Notes: a model not told the origin generated them from the letters alone. Numbered from the stretch's first letter, positions 9,801 to 22,900 are shown. The stretch: DNA of 64,000 nucleotides from Blastobasis lacticolella (GCA_905147135.1 LR990046.1:10756501-10820500); one strand, 5' to 3'. Program-made: numbers and translations.

Positions 9801-10207
9801 TTAAATTGAAACCACGCGAACGAAGTCGCGTTGGGCAGCTATAAATAAATAATGGAGCAAATATTTAATGTTTCGAACATTTTAGTTTTGATATTCACAG
9901 AAAAAGAATGTATAATCATCGTTTAACATAAATAGCAGATAGATTGTAATTCAACTTACAAATCAGATTTCCAGCATGACTCGCCCAATTATAAATACTT
10001 AGGCCTAGATATGTTAAAATTTGCTTTATGCATTGCACGAGTGCATTGCCAAGTGCAAACGGGAACTTTATTGTCACCACAAAAAATTAAACACGTGATA
10101 TCGTGAGTTATACGTATTCTCCTAATACTATTCCAATAAATAACTGTAAGTATAACTGCCAATAGATAATATGCCTACAGCCTAAACATATTTATCCCAA
10201 AAGAATT

Positions 10208-10224
10208 CGCCCCCGGGTGGGCTC

Positions 10225-10264
<40 letters not shown>

Positions 10265-10280
10265 ATTGCGCCACGGAGGC
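10208..10280 (-). tRNA. tRNA-Asn(GTT), copy 2
   Basis: Identical over all 73 bases to copy 1, with anticodon GTT and intact A and B boxes. The flanks also match copy 1 for hundreds of bases on the left-coordinate and right-coordinate sides (GTCCGTGCTCCACCTGTGCT, CTACCCTTTTGTAAAATCGT), with substitutions and small indels. It is part of the tandem duplication. Confidence 0.96.
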
Positions 10281-10604
10281 CACTGAAAGCACTCATGAAA
10301 AATATAGGTATCTACAGTCCGAGTCCGTGCTCCACCTGTGCTCCAACAGTCAATAAATTGATGAGCTCCCTACCTAACAGCCTCTACCCTTTTGTAAAAT
10401 CGTACGCAATTTTAATACAATGGCACTAAACAAGGTTGCTACGTCACATCCATATTAGAGATCCTTAGGAAAATTGTAATAACTCAAGGTCCCCAAAATG
10501 TTGCATGATCGCACATAATTTGAGATAGGTTGCACCTATTTAACTAATTATTTGTTGTTGTTTTTGTAACTGTCAGGACAAGGTTTGTATTAAAGATAAA
10601 AAGA

Positions 10605-10720
10605 AAAGTAGGGGTAGGGGGACGATAGGGGTAGGGTAAGGTATTGCTGGGATATTGCTGGGATAGGGCTGGGGTAGGGCAGGAGTAGAGCAAGGGTAGG
10701 GTAAGGGTAGAGTTCATTAA
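10605..10720. repeat. G-rich minisatellite B
   Basis: Same GGGGTAGGGN-type unit as the array at 9680-9800 and in the same position relative to its tRNA-Asn gene. The internal order of variants differs, which suggests independent repeat turnover after the duplication. Confidence 0.75.
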
Positions 10721-11085
10721 TCTTAAACTAAGCGAACGAAGTCGCGCCAGGCAGCTATAAATAAATAACGAAGAAACTATTTGATGTTTCGATGAAAGGA
10801 ATGCATGAGTATCGTTTAATATAAATAGCAGGTAGATTGTAATTCAACTTACAAACCAAATTTCCAGCAAGACGCGCCAAATTATAAATACTTAGGCCTA
10901 GGTACTGTTAAAATTTACTTTATGCGTTGCATGAGTGCATTGCCAAGTGCAAACGGGAACCTTATTGTCAAAAAAAAAATAGGAGACGTGATGTTTACGT
11001 AGTCTAGTAATACTATTCCAATAAATCAATCAATTATAACTACTAATAGATAATATGCGTACTGCCCAAATTACCCCAAAAGAGT

Positions 11086-11102
11086 CGCCCCCGGGTGGGC
11101 TC

Positions 11103-11142
<40 letters not shown>

Positions 11143-11158
11143 ATTGCGCCACGGAGGC
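11086..11158 (-). tRNA. tRNA-Asn(GTT), copy 3
   Basis: All 73 bases match copies 1 and 2, anticodon GTT. Its right-hand flank (CTGAAAACACTGCTCAAAAT, TTACTTACA, TGTCACATATTATTAGTTTA) matches that of copy 4 closely and differs from copies 1-2, so copies 3 and 4 come from a separate, later duplication step. Confidence 0.96.
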
Positions 11159-11418
11159 CGCTGAAAACACTGCTCAAAATTACTTACACATGTCACATAT
11201 TATTAGTTTAGTATTATTATTAAATTATAAATAGGCCTACATATTGTTAAAAATTTGATTTATGCATTGCACGTGTGTATTACCAAGTGCAAACGGGAAC
11301 TTTATTGTCACCACAAAATTGGACATCAAGTGGATTATCCACGTGATGTTATGATTTATACCTGGTACCTGGCAATGCCAAACTTCGCAACGACAACTGG
11401 CAATGCCTAAATATATCT

Positions 11419-11675
11419 CATCATCACAGCCCGTAACAGTCCACTGCAGGACTTAGGGCTTCTCCCACGAAAGGGGAGGTTATTGCCATAATCTCCACGC
11501 TTGGCAGGCGGGTTGGAGATCGCAGTGTTTAAATATAACAATGGAAAATGCTGCTGCCTATTTTTCAGACTACGGAGACTCTTGATCTTTTGCCTCGAAA
11601 ATATTAGTCGCCTTGTACGACACCCATGAGTGTAAGGGGTTGGTGCTATTCTACTCTGCCGGACACCACACGGCC
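11419..11675 (-). mobile_element. GATGA-tailed SINE between tRNA-Asn copies 3 and 4
   Basis: A 257-bp SINE of the same family as 4379-4653, in minus orientation (CATCATC tail at the left). It is flanked by a 10-bp exact duplication AAATATATCT (11409-11418 and 11676-11685). The neighbouring local duplicate (11777-11800, GCCTAAATATATCTATCCC) is the uninterrupted site. The insertion therefore postdates that local duplication. Confidence 0.9.
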
Positions 11676-11802
11676 AAATATATCTATCCCAAAAGAATTC
11701 GCAACTGGCAACGGCAACTGGCAATGCCTACTTGGTACCTGGCAATGCCAAACTTCGCAACGGCAACTGGCAATGCCTAAATATATCTATCCCAAAAGAG
11801 TT

Positions 11803-11819
11803 CGCCCCCGGGTGGGCTC

Positions 11820-11859
<40 letters not shown>

Positions 11860-11875
11860 ATTGCGCCACGGAGGC
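11803..11875 (-). tRNA. tRNA-Asn(GTT), copy 4
   Basis: Same 73-base sequence as copies 1-3, anticodon GTT, intact internal promoter boxes. It is preceded by short direct repeats (GGCAACTGGCAATGCCT, GGTACCTGGCAATGCCAAAC at 11360-11410 and again at 11700-11780). Confidence 0.96.
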
Positions 11876-12235
11876 CGCTGAAAACACTGCTCAAAATTAC
11901 TTACATATGTCACATATTATTAGTTTATGTAAATAACATTTTAAAGAATCACCCAGAAATTATAAACCTTAATAACATTACAAGAGTTTTTTTTACCTCA
12001 TATTGCCTAAAGAGGCATACGATCAGATGGTCCACCTGATGGAAAGCGGCCACTATCGTCCAGGACATCACCAACCGAAGGGGAGCGGGTTCTGCGCCGA
12101 CCTTGGAGATAACTATATCAGATAATCAAGTGGTAGGACTCTGTCAAGCCCGAGGAGTCCGCCTGGGTGAGTACCACCGCCTTATTTATTTCTGCCACCG
12201 AGCAACAATGCTTGCAATGTTGTGTTCCTGTTTGA

Positions 12236-12430
12236 AGTATTTTATTTTATTTTATTTAATAGTTTATTGCACACAAAAATGGTAACAAAGATATGTCAAA
12301 TATATACATGACACAAAAGGCACTACTTATTTCTAAAAAGAAATTTCTTCCAGCAGGCCTACAGCAAAGAGAACGTGATGACTGGAAGTAGTTTAAGACG
12401 TGCACAATACATAAATAAATAAGTATAAGG
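12236..12430 (-). mobile_element. LINE 3'-UTR-like fragment
   Basis: TTTATTTTATTTAATAG-TTTATTGCACACAAAAAT... AAGAAATTTCTTCCAGCAGGCC on the plus strand resembles the 3' end of the LINE at 24260-24684 (CTTTATTGCTTAATAAATAC... GGGATTTCTTCCAGCCAACC). Read on the minus strand it would end in an ATTTTATTTT-type simple tail. Only the non-coding end is present. Confidence 0.45.
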
Positions 12431-12733
12431 TAGCCAGCGCAATTACAGACATGAGGCATTTCGTCTTAGTCCTCACAGTGACAACACACCTGCGGTTCTG
12501 TTGCCGCAACCAAAATGCATTAATGATAAATGTTATGGGCGACAGTTATCGCTTACCATCAGGTGGACTATCTGCGCGTTTGTCATCGCGTAGAATAAAA
12601 AAAAACGTGTTTTTTGAAGAACCCCAATGTTACAGTGCAAAGGACAAACTCCGGGAGGGAACTCAATCCACATCTTGCACGACCCGTGATTTACAAAAAT
12701 AAAACTTATTTATAAATCCAACGCAAAAGAGTT

Positions 12734-12750
12734 CGCCCCCGGGTGGGCTC

Positions 12751-12790
<40 letters not shown>

Positions 12791-12806
12791 ATTGCGCCAC
12801 GGAGGC
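12734..12806 (-). tRNA. tRNA-Asn(GTT), copy 5
   Basis: The same 73 bases again, anticodon GTT. This copy lies about 860 bp beyond copy 4. Apart from a short left flank (CAAAAGAGTT) its surroundings do not match the other units, and the right flank diverges directly after the gene, so only the gene and a little flank were copied or the unit has since been disrupted. Confidence 0.96.
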
Positions 12807-13212
12807 TTGCGATAGTGACTCTGAAATTAGATAGCCAATAAATAATTGCTTAATTTTCCTGATAAGCAAACACTATTTGTATGCGAATATGACGCTCAGA
12901 AATATTCAATAGTAAACATTTCAATTGAGCTTATTTGTTTAGGTGTAATCGATTTACAGACAATCTATCGAAAACTCATTTTCTGACGTTATTAGTAGTA
13001 ATATAAGTAGTTATATATCTATGTTTTCACCCGTGTGTACTTGAAGCTCTTTTAATACTTACACGACTATTCCGCGGGATAATATATGTTTCTAAGACAT
13101 AAAGTACCCCATGCCACTTGAGAAGAATATGGATTTCTGTTAGTGAAAGAATTGTCTAAATCGGTTTAGTAGTTTTCGAGATTATCACAAAAATTCAAAC
13201 TTACTAATATAC

Positions 13213-13446
13213 ATATAAATAAATGCCTATGCTTGGACAATTCACACAGCGCCATCTAACCCCAAAGTAAGCAGAACTGTTATGGGTGCTAGATAACTGA
13301 TAATCTACTTTCATACTTTTTAATACTTACTTATTTAACATTTAACACCCAGACCCGTAACAGTAATAAAAAATATGCATTTCAATTGAACCTGGGACTC
13401 TGCGTGGCAGACCGGCACGTTAACCAACTGAATCACTCAGATCGTT
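13213..13446 (-). mobile_element. tRNA-derived SINE, copy A
   Basis: The minus strand reads from a tRNA-like head (GAGTGATTCAGTTGGTTAAC, B-box-like GTCCCAGGTTCAATTG) through a spacer (AGTATGAAAGTAGATTATCAGTTATCTAGCACCCAT) to a shared tail GGGGTTAGATGGCGCTGTGT and an ATTTATTTATA-like end. The same element occurs at 39112-39346 (-), 41543-41792 (+) and 56363-56612 (+). Confidence 0.8.
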
Positions 13447-13757
13447 ATTTTACACCACACCACAACTTTCCTCTTATTATTAGTAGGTAGGTACCTATAG
13501 ATTCACATTGATGTGCCGATCCCAATAACTGAGATTAGGACTGTAAGAAAATAATTAATGGCTTAGGGAAATTTATAGGAAAATTATTCATCTTGTGGAT
13601 TTTACTTGATTAATATCTCACATAAGTTGAGTACAATAGAGCCTACCTATATGTTCTCCTTCCGGTCATGATGTCTTGGTCTTGGGAGAGTTTTAAAACT
13701 CATCAATCAAGTTTTACCCTTCAGTGCCCATATTTCATACTAAACTTTTCACGCCAG

Positions 13758-13921
13758 GAATGGATGGAGTCACAAGGCATCGAGGTGTCCAAAGATGAAG
13801 AGTTGCCGACGGACCAATACATGGAGAAAGAGATGTGGAAGACGAGGCCGATCCCCCGCAAACCGAAGGCCAAAGAAGATCCGCTAGGTCGATTCCTTGA
13901 ATACGACGGAAAAGTGCTCGC
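13758..13921 (+). CDS. Efhc1: EFHC-like gene, exon 1 of those found
   Basis: 164 bases, acceptor TTTTCACGCCAG, donor GTGAGT, entering in phase 0 and leaving after GC of an Ala codon. It encodes EWMESQGIEVSKDEELPTD and ends in LGRFLEYDGKVLA, the linker after DM10 domain 1 and the first strand of DM10 domain 2. An ATG 30 codons upstream in the open frame exists (13668) but the sequence between has no family similarity, so an acceptor is preferred to a start. Confidence 0.82.
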
Positions 13922-16900
13922 GTGAGTATCGAAACTCCATACAACTTTAGGTATATCAAAATCCCTCAAGATAACTATTTGGTGCGTTATAAAGATTAAG
14001 AATTTACTGCACAACCCGCCCTGGTAAATGGAAACATCCACCTAATAATTCCTGGAGGTATTCTTGATCTCGGTCCAAATGCGATAGATTCTGATTCTAA
14101 TTGCTACCTTGGCTTTTGCGGAGTTGGCATGACTGTAAACTGTCGGACCGGCCCGACTGCATCTGGATTGTAATTAAATTGTGCACCGCTTGACAAATCT
14201 AATCACAATCTGTGTAAAGGCCTCGCTACACGGAAGGCATGTCAGGAGCACGGCGGGTAATAGTCGGGGCCGCTCTAGTCGGTATGACAGGAAACATGAA
14301 CCGTGACAGTTCGACAGTGAGATTAAGCGGCAACGCCGGCTGCGGTCTCGACGGCGAACTAGTAGCGACGGCCAACTAATAGTAGCTGTGCAGCGATATG
14401 TCGTGGTTCGTATAAATTACTTCGTGGTCCACATGATTCGATTGCTTGGTACACTAGTGTATATATCTACAGTCAACAAAAAAAACTCTGTCAGTCTGTT
14501 ATGCTTGCATGGCTAAACCACTGCACCGATTTTGATGAAATTCGGTATGAAGATGGTTTAGCAGCAATGGGCCCGATTTTTGAACCACTAGCCTCGAGTC
14601 AAATTTCAACATTTTTGTGCATGACGATGATTTTTTCCATTTATGAAAGTTCGCTATCAGTGTGCTAGTGTAATTTAAAAATATTGAATTTATCATACTG
14701 AACATAAAAATTGAAAACCGTTCGACTTGAAGCGAGCGTTTCAAAAATGGGGTTCATCAGGATGGAAACAGGCTACTTTTCATTCACCTACCTCCAAACT
14801 CGCAAGGTTTATTAGTGATGGACTAAAAAATCGACTCTGGTTAGCCGCCTGAATATTGAAAAAATTACTCTTTTTAACTGGCATCACATTTTTTTACAGA
14901 ATGTCATAGGTATATTGAAAGGAAGACATCGGCTAAATTTTCTACCTAAATTGAGTTATTTTCCAGAAATCTGGTATAATCCGCGTCATAAAAGAAGAGA
15001 ATTGTCAAATGGCAGTAGAGAGGATTTCGCGCAGGTTTCGCCTACTGCGAAAGTCGAACCACGTGACCCGCCAAGTCTTTTCTTACATGACACTAGTTAT
15101 AACAAACCTAGAGTCGAATTTTTAAGTCTCCAGTGTATAATATGTAGGTAGTACTTATAGTAATTTTTACTAGTACTATAAACACTACTTACTACTACAA
15201 TAACTACTACTAGGGTTACATTAACTAGTACCTATAGCAGCGCCGATTCAGTAAATTCATTTACCAATAAAAAAATTCAAACTAATGTATAATATTCATA
15301 ATAAGCCCGGCTTGCACTAAATTCTTATACACTTATACACTTTTAATAATAACGTGTGACTTTTTTGTTTTAGTTGATACTAAAACTCAAACTCAGAAAA
15401 TTTGTGCAAGCCGCCTTAGACGAGAAAAGACATGTAAAATGTGTATTGGTAGATACATACATGGGAAATTATATTTGTTTCTTATTTTATTTAAGCTCGT
15501 AGGTCTATTAGATTCGTCGAGGGTGAATGCCGTGGTAAAACAGCTAATAATGTCTGAAAGGTGAACATAATGCTAACTTCATACTCTTTCAACAGTGCTT
15601 CTCAACGCTAAGACGACATTTTAATTTGAAACGCCGTGCCCCTCCTCAGCTTTACGTGGTATAATATAAGCCGTATTTGTTAATTGCAAATGCCTGTTTC
15701 ACGAGCAATTTTATCCAGTCAAGCCACTCTCCTTCCATGAAGGTAGCTTATTACAGAAATTACCTTTAGAGTATTATAAGACGATAATATGATATTTATT
15801 ATGAGATGTAGGTAATTACCTACTATAAGGTCATAGGTGACTTCCTTCGTGGCTTCTATACTTAGGTCAAAGTTTGTTTGTTGCTTTCTAAGGCTTATTA
15901 ATTGGGTTTAGATATTATATTACAATGTTAAACTAGCTACTCGTAAGGTAACAATTTTTGTTTGAAGTGCAAAATAAGTCCTAGGTATAGGTATCCAAAG
16001 TCAGCAAATACCTAGTGTAATCTTATGGACTGGTAAGTTTATCGAAAAATAAGTAAATATAAGTATCGAGTTAATTTATTAGATGACTGCTATTACCTAA
16101 AGTGGTTTGTTTTCATTTCAACATTGTATTTTAGGAATACGGTTTTCAAATAATAAATTTTTTTGTAATCCGGCAGACAGGCAATCGGGCTACCTGATAG
16201 AAAGTTATCACCTCCGCCGTCGAATATCAGCAACGCCAGGGGCGCTACCAATGCGTTGCCCGCCTCTAAAGAGATCAATATTTCCTTATGACAATTACTC
16301 CAAGCTTCATTAGACAGGCAAAATGCCAAATATATCGAGCTCGCTCATTAATTTACTTATTACTAGGTAGGTAAGTACTTTCTGGCGCTTAGCCCGCCGC
16401 TTTAGAAATGTTTTTTAAAAGAGAAATAGGAAGGCGGCAATTAGGCGTTTAAATATATGACTTCCTTCTTTGGGTAATATCAATTCTCCCAGCAAACTGT
16501 CGCAATAGATTAAGCCCGGCTTGCAAGAAGTTCTTAAATTTGTTTAAGAATTTTTTTAAAGCCACCCTATCGATATTTTCAATCTTTAATCACGTTGATT
16601 GCTTCAAAACGCCCCTATGTGGTGGAGGCACCGGGTATTGCATAGTGTATTGCATACTACGTAGTGCGTATTTAAAACGAAAAGCGCTAGATTACTAGAG
16701 AAAAGTGATGTGTGTACCGCATGTCCAAAGAGGCGATTCGGGTAGGCGTTGTAGAAAGCGACTGGGACTTATCTAAAGATAATCCACGTAATTACGCCAA
16801 AAAAGAAGAAACAAAAAACATCTCTAAATAGGCGGGCAAAGCGCCTGCACGTATACCGCATTCGCCTACTCTACAGTAGGTAGGTACATACCTACATGCG

Positions 16901-19900
16901 AAAAGTTTTAGACCGGCACGACATCTGCTCCTTTTAGGTTGCGCGTAATGCTTACTACGCAAATTGACACATACGTGAAACCATAAAGTTACAATACCGA
17001 GCGGAATAGAGGAACAAACCACTTTCCATCAGGTGGCCCGCATGCCTGTTTGCCTATCGTATGACATAAAAAAAACACGAGCTGTCAAAAGAAACCAAAA
17101 CTGAATTAAACTTCACTTTTATCACACATATTGTCGGGTTTGTTACCACGGTTAATATTGCTTTTACCTCGATATTTCGACGCACTTGCATGCGTCATGA
17201 TAACAGTAGGCTGGTGCTGCTGTGTGAAGTCGCTCCTATGGACAGCCATATCTATCCACCCTCTTTCGGATTCGACAATTACCCTCACTTTGAATTCTCG
17301 AACACCATTATTACTCGCTTGGTTGAAAATGTTGGCAATAGAAATAACTAAATATAAAAAAATTAATCGTAGACATGGCGTTAGAATGTCCAGTGCGTGG
17401 AATCCAATGTTAAAAATAGTTCGACTTCAGTTCACGTAAAGACATAGTGTTCAAGAATTCGGAGTGAGGGTAGTGCTAAGTGAGGATAATCGACGAATCG
17501 GAAAGATCATTCATTTTATCAATATTTATTTGTTCACTTTTATGTTTAGGTACATTAGGTAACCAATAGCTAATAACGTAGAGCTCGCTGCGCTCGCTCA
17601 TTAATTTACTTGTCTGTATTTACTTTAGGACAGCGGTCAGTAACCTTTTAACAGGCACAGTGTGACCCCACCACATTCGCAATAGTTTACAATTTTGACA
17701 AACAATTCATTTATGAGAGAACATTTTTTTTAGGTTTAAACATATTTATTCTCATAAAAGATATAACATCACTTACATGAGAAAATACCCTACACAATTA
17801 ATTTAGTATGTCGTTCGTAACGCACACCAAAACACTCGTACTATTATTCAAAAGTAGGTACACTGCATTGAATTAACTACAATAACTAGGATTCTCTTTT
17901 ATTTAAATACGACATTCTTTTAATATAGAATCGTTCAACTTTGTCTTAAATTCAACGTAAGTTTCCATAGTTTTTATATTGGACGGTAACATGTTAAAAT
18001 TGTTTTATTAAAATTATATGGCAAACTAAAAGAATCTTAGATGACGATTTTACGAAGAATCAAGAAGAAAGCGAGCGCAAAGAGCTTGAAAGTTTGCGTA
18101 CAAAATTTGAGAGTTACGAATATGAGGGATGGAAAACGGTTCTTTCAGGTCCGTGTAACTTACTAAGTAATTATGAGATGTTCAAACAAACTCTCCACTC
18201 ACTTTCATCGTGCGTATAGGGTATTTTATGCGCGTGTGTAGTCATTTGATATTCTGTTAATTTCACTTCTCAAGATATCCCGACCTTCCTTCACAGGATT
18301 GTTTCTTTGAAATTTTCCTTTAATTCTGTACTGGAGTCTTGACAACGTGAATTATAAGCAAAGTTGCCTCTTCGCGCGGGGAGGGGCCCCGCTCTTTAAG
18401 AGCCATAAACACTGACTTACGCAAAACTTTCAGTGTACCCCACGTAACACATTAATAAAACAATTTACGTGTAAAGTAATATATTTACTGCTTTTCGAAG
18501 TATTCTCCAGTTACATGTTAGGCACTTTTTCATTCGGTCAAATCATTTTTTAAACCATGTGGACCATTAGTCTGAGAGCATTTTTTTCACGTGCTGTTTG
18601 AAAGCTATCACGGCCTCTTCCGGCCCCGTAAATGTCAAACCGCTCATCAAATCTTCGATTTTTGGCAATGTGCGGGATGCGTCACTAGCTCTACCTTTTC
18701 AGAAGCCAAAAATAACTTTGTTTTTCCTAACTTTTTCAAAGACACTGGGCTAACAAATGGTCGTGTACAACTCAGCATTAACTGTCTTTTGTTCTTCAAG
18801 TGGGCTCGTGCAGAAAGGAATAAAAACACAACCATTTTTTTGCCTTCGCTTCTCGCCTGCCTCAATTTTGTTGGTTTAAACCTTTGAATACCCATACAAA
18901 ATTCTGGGGCTTTCTTTCTGGCATGTAACAATATATCCATGTTACATCTTCTGTCACAATGTCATACACTGCATTTGAACGTCCGTGAGTCCGTCCGTCC
19001 GGTGAGTTCAGGAGGAATTCAGTGGCAACAAAGTTTTCTAACTATTAAGTGTTGATGTAGATTTTTAAATTTGGTTCATACCAATACCCAAATGCCGGTT
19101 TTCTTCAATGAGTTGCCTGACAATGGCCACATTTTCCTCTGTGATCGCAGTTGAGGGCCGACCTTCACGAATTTCATCATGGAAAGAAACACGGCCACGA
19201 TCAAATTATGCGTATCAACGCCTTACAGTGCTCAAATGAGGTGCTTCCCTCCCAAAAGCATTTTGGAGAGGAGCGGTGCAGTCTTGCGAAAATGGTGTAA
19301 TTTTAAAATTATAAAAAAATTTACTCTAAAACCTTTTCGCGTTAACTCCATGTTTGCTACGGACGACGAACTTTAACTTAAGTTAAAAGCAATTGATAAT
19401 TTTATTAAATAAATGATTGAGTTTCTTATGCTTTTAAAGTATAACATTCGAAATTCAAACATTAAACATTAAGAGCAGGAGCGCAGAACTATCAGTGTGC
19501 TCTATGTACATAATTGTACTAACCGAGTTAATAAACCCGATAACATGTGCGATGTAAGTGTAGTGAATAACCACGAAGGTCTTAAAACCTACATTACATT
19601 AATGTACATCGTTCTTAGAATATTTAATGCCGATGCCATTAATAATACCGAACTTCTTTATAATGAAATATGAACGCGACCTAAAGATCAATAGTGACAA
19701 ATTCGGACCTCGCTCCGCAGTTCCATACGACACCCGTAACTGTCCCTGGATAATAATAAAACTGTCATAAAAGAAAGTGGTGATTTAAGTGTTTAATAAA
19801 GTGTGATATTGGTGTGTGGTGGCTGTGCGTGCCGCGCCGCGCTGTGGCCGGCATATTAAACGAAACCTCCCTTTACTTTCGGGGAGATGGAGTAAAAAAT

Positions 19901-22900
19901 ATTGTGTAATCTAGCGTATGTGGTCGCCCGTTTAAATGGAATTTTCGGTACCAATGATTTATTCTATTTCTGCAAAAGGTTTAGCTCGTGCAAAACCTAA
20001 AACAACTACTTACAACCAAATGTTATTATAAGCGTTAGAGAATTTTTAGTAGATAAGTTTATGTAATCTGCTGAAGAAGGTATTAATTATTCCTTAAAAT
20101 GTACATCATATATTTCTATAAACCTACAAAATACCTACTAAGTATTTACTTTATTAAACGTAATATCGATGTATATATTTAATAACTACTTTTAGTTTAC
20201 TTCTAGTTTTGCACGCCCGTCAAGGTTCATATTTGTATTCAACGATCTTCAAAGCTATGTGCAAGCTATGTGCTATGTGTGTATAAGGCAATACATATTT
20301 GAGACATATATAAAGACAAATGGCGTGTTATAGTGGGAGCGATTAGTGCTAAGCTAAGTAAACCTTCACAGCAATTAGAGACGGTTCTGCATCAGCGGAT
20401 CAGTACCGGACTGTGAGTAGCTGCTGCCTACGCCAGCGCGCGGTTTGCGGTCGAGAACTACTGCCCAAGACTTCCAAGTTTCTTGGTTTCGTATCTTACA
20501 ATAGTACAATACTTAGCGACTGAAATCCGATACGGAATTACTTAGTGTTTCTCTACTTAGATACTCTACTTAGAGGCGTTTTTCATTGTGGGCAGTGGAG
20601 TATGACGAGGGTTCAAGGATGTAGGTATTAATTATGAAGTGGAGTTATACGTTTACATCGATATCCTCATCTGAGCCTGAGCGGTTAATTCAAGGGCTTT
20701 ATTTCTGAACCGCTCGCCTCGAGTGTGTTTTTTAATTTTATTTTTGGCATTAAAGATCAGATATTTTTTAAATTACATTGGCAACACCATCGTATAGTTC
20801 AAATATAAGGAAAATCGGCGACATGCGTCAAAATTTAATAAATTCAACAAATAACCAACAACCAACAAACCTACTATAAGAATATGGTTCTTGCTAATAA
20901 TTTTCTATTTTGCGAAGTCCTAGCTAGATGGTCTGCTTCCTGACAATATGGTAGGTACCTCTTACCTTTCTTGAAGAACTCCATGTTGTACTCTCCAGGG
21001 AGCACATTCTACAACCTTAGTGTGCGTGCGCGTGGGAGAAAGTTTCTTAGAACCTCCACAGTTCGCGGCCAATTTGGTGCCAAGGTGTGAGGATGGACTC
21101 AGAACCACCTTCCCCAGAACAGACACCGTTTTAAGCGGTAGAACACACAATGTCATAATATTTTGTTATAGTGCAATAAATACGTTGTTTTTGTTTTTAT
21201 TAGACTTGACCTCACGTGGTCAATAAGTCGGTGGACGATATAATAATTAAACCCTTACATAAAATAACTTTATTTCCTTATACACGACCGTTAGCTATAT
21301 AACCGCATATAAACGCTGGACTTCTCCACTTAAACGGACCATTAGCTCTGGCAATAGCCACTACCTTCTGGTGTCCGCTGACGTTTGTCGCTAAACGTCC
21401 CGCTGTCCCGGCAGTGGTGCTATCTTATCTGTGGTAATAACAACAAACTGGGCTGCCCCCAGCCGGAGTTGAGTCCATAAATCATAACGGCAACCGCGCG
21501 CGTGCCGGAGACCGGGGATCCGACCAATCGTGGCCAACAAGAGTATTCCGAAGTCTATATCTTCGCTAGGTAATAATTGTGTTCGTTTGGTAATAATAGT
21601 TTCAGCAATAATGAAGTTCGTGAATAGATTCAGGGGGTAAAATAGGTAGGTTGAAATGGCTTAGCTAGCGTAACTAGCCGAGACGATCCCTTTGATCCCG
21701 TTGATCCCTAGGTACCTAACTAGTGCAATATTGTCTCACGTTAACGCGCTGGCTGCTTGCTCGAATATTCAACTCGCATTATCTACCATAGACATATTTT
21801 CAATTGTCAATATCCTAATATCCTACTTCCTACTAATAAGGTTCGTTACTCTTTCACACAAAAACAGCTGAACGCGTTTTATTTTATTTTATTTTCTTAA
21901 TTTAACAAGAATCTACAGCACATTAATTACATTATAAATAAACAAAGAATAAGTCACTTGCAAATAGGCCAGTTACCGATTCACACTATTTTACTGTTAT
22001 GTTTTGATGGTACCTGCAGGAATCTCGAAAAAAGTCACGGGCAGGAACGAATCTATACATAGTATAAAACAAAGTCGCTTCTCGCCGTCTGTCTCTACGT
22101 ATCTATGTACGCTTAGATCTTTTAAACCACGCAACGTATTTTAATGCGGTTTTCAACAATACATAGAGTGATTCAAGAGGAAGGTTTAAAAGCAAGAAAA
22201 AACGGATAGGTAGGGGTAAAGTAGGTGTATTCAAACGAAGTCGCGCCGGGTAAACTAGTATAAGATAAAAAAATTCATGCATCAACCCTTTAGCCGCACT
22301 TGCCCTTGCTGCTCCCGAAGCGCAGCCCTTGCCCTTATCATACCCTCGGGCTATTGTCGGAGAAAGCCAATACACCCGTTGATATACTGCCGTGAAATAT
22401 GGGATCCCGATGATACATCGCACTCAGCAAACCACTCCATTGTGCGACCTACGTTTCTGCAACATTGCCAACTACGTCATCTTTTGTTACATAAGTACTG
22501 TAGCATGTGTGCTCTGGCAGACCTTAGGTTAGGTCGGCTCTAAGATAAGTAGGCTTTCAGGATGGGTTGGCGTTCCAATAGTGTGGCCTGGGCTTTAGTA
22601 GGTTAAGGAGGTTGTAGTAAGTAATGTGTAGGTCTGTAGGCTACCTCTGTGAGCACACATAGCACTAGCAAGGTAGGAATCAAATGTGTTCCATTTCATT
22701 TAGAAGTAAGATGTATTTAGGATTTTAAGGCATACAGTTCTTCCAACAAAACAATTTGTTTTTTAAATATTTGTTAAAATATCCCCCCTGGTGTTTTAGT
22801 ACGTATAGTGTGTAATAGTAGTGCTATAGTACGTTACCTTTGCCTCCTGCCATCTATTTTAGAAAACGAGTAGTGCGAAATGGAAAATGACTAGAGAAAG

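Larger units (their letters stand above)
9298..11370. repeat. Tandem duplication units of about 0.9 kb carrying tRNA-Asn genes
   Basis: Units 9298-10207 and 10208-11085 share, in order: tRNA, TCCGAGTCCGTGCTCCACCT block, CTCTACCCTTTTGT block, G-rich minisatellite, GCGAACGAAGTCGCG block, GTAATTCAACTTACAAA block, and a TGCCAAGTGCAAACGGGAAC-TTATTGTCA block. A shortened third unit (11086-11345) retains the last block. Divergence between units is visibly higher outside the tRNA genes, which are identical. Confidence 0.85.

Noticed and set aside
13668..13757. ATG start for the EFHC-like gene just before exon 1
   Set aside because: The 30 codons have no similarity to the family, and a good acceptor (TTTTCACGCCAG) lies where the recognisable sequence begins.
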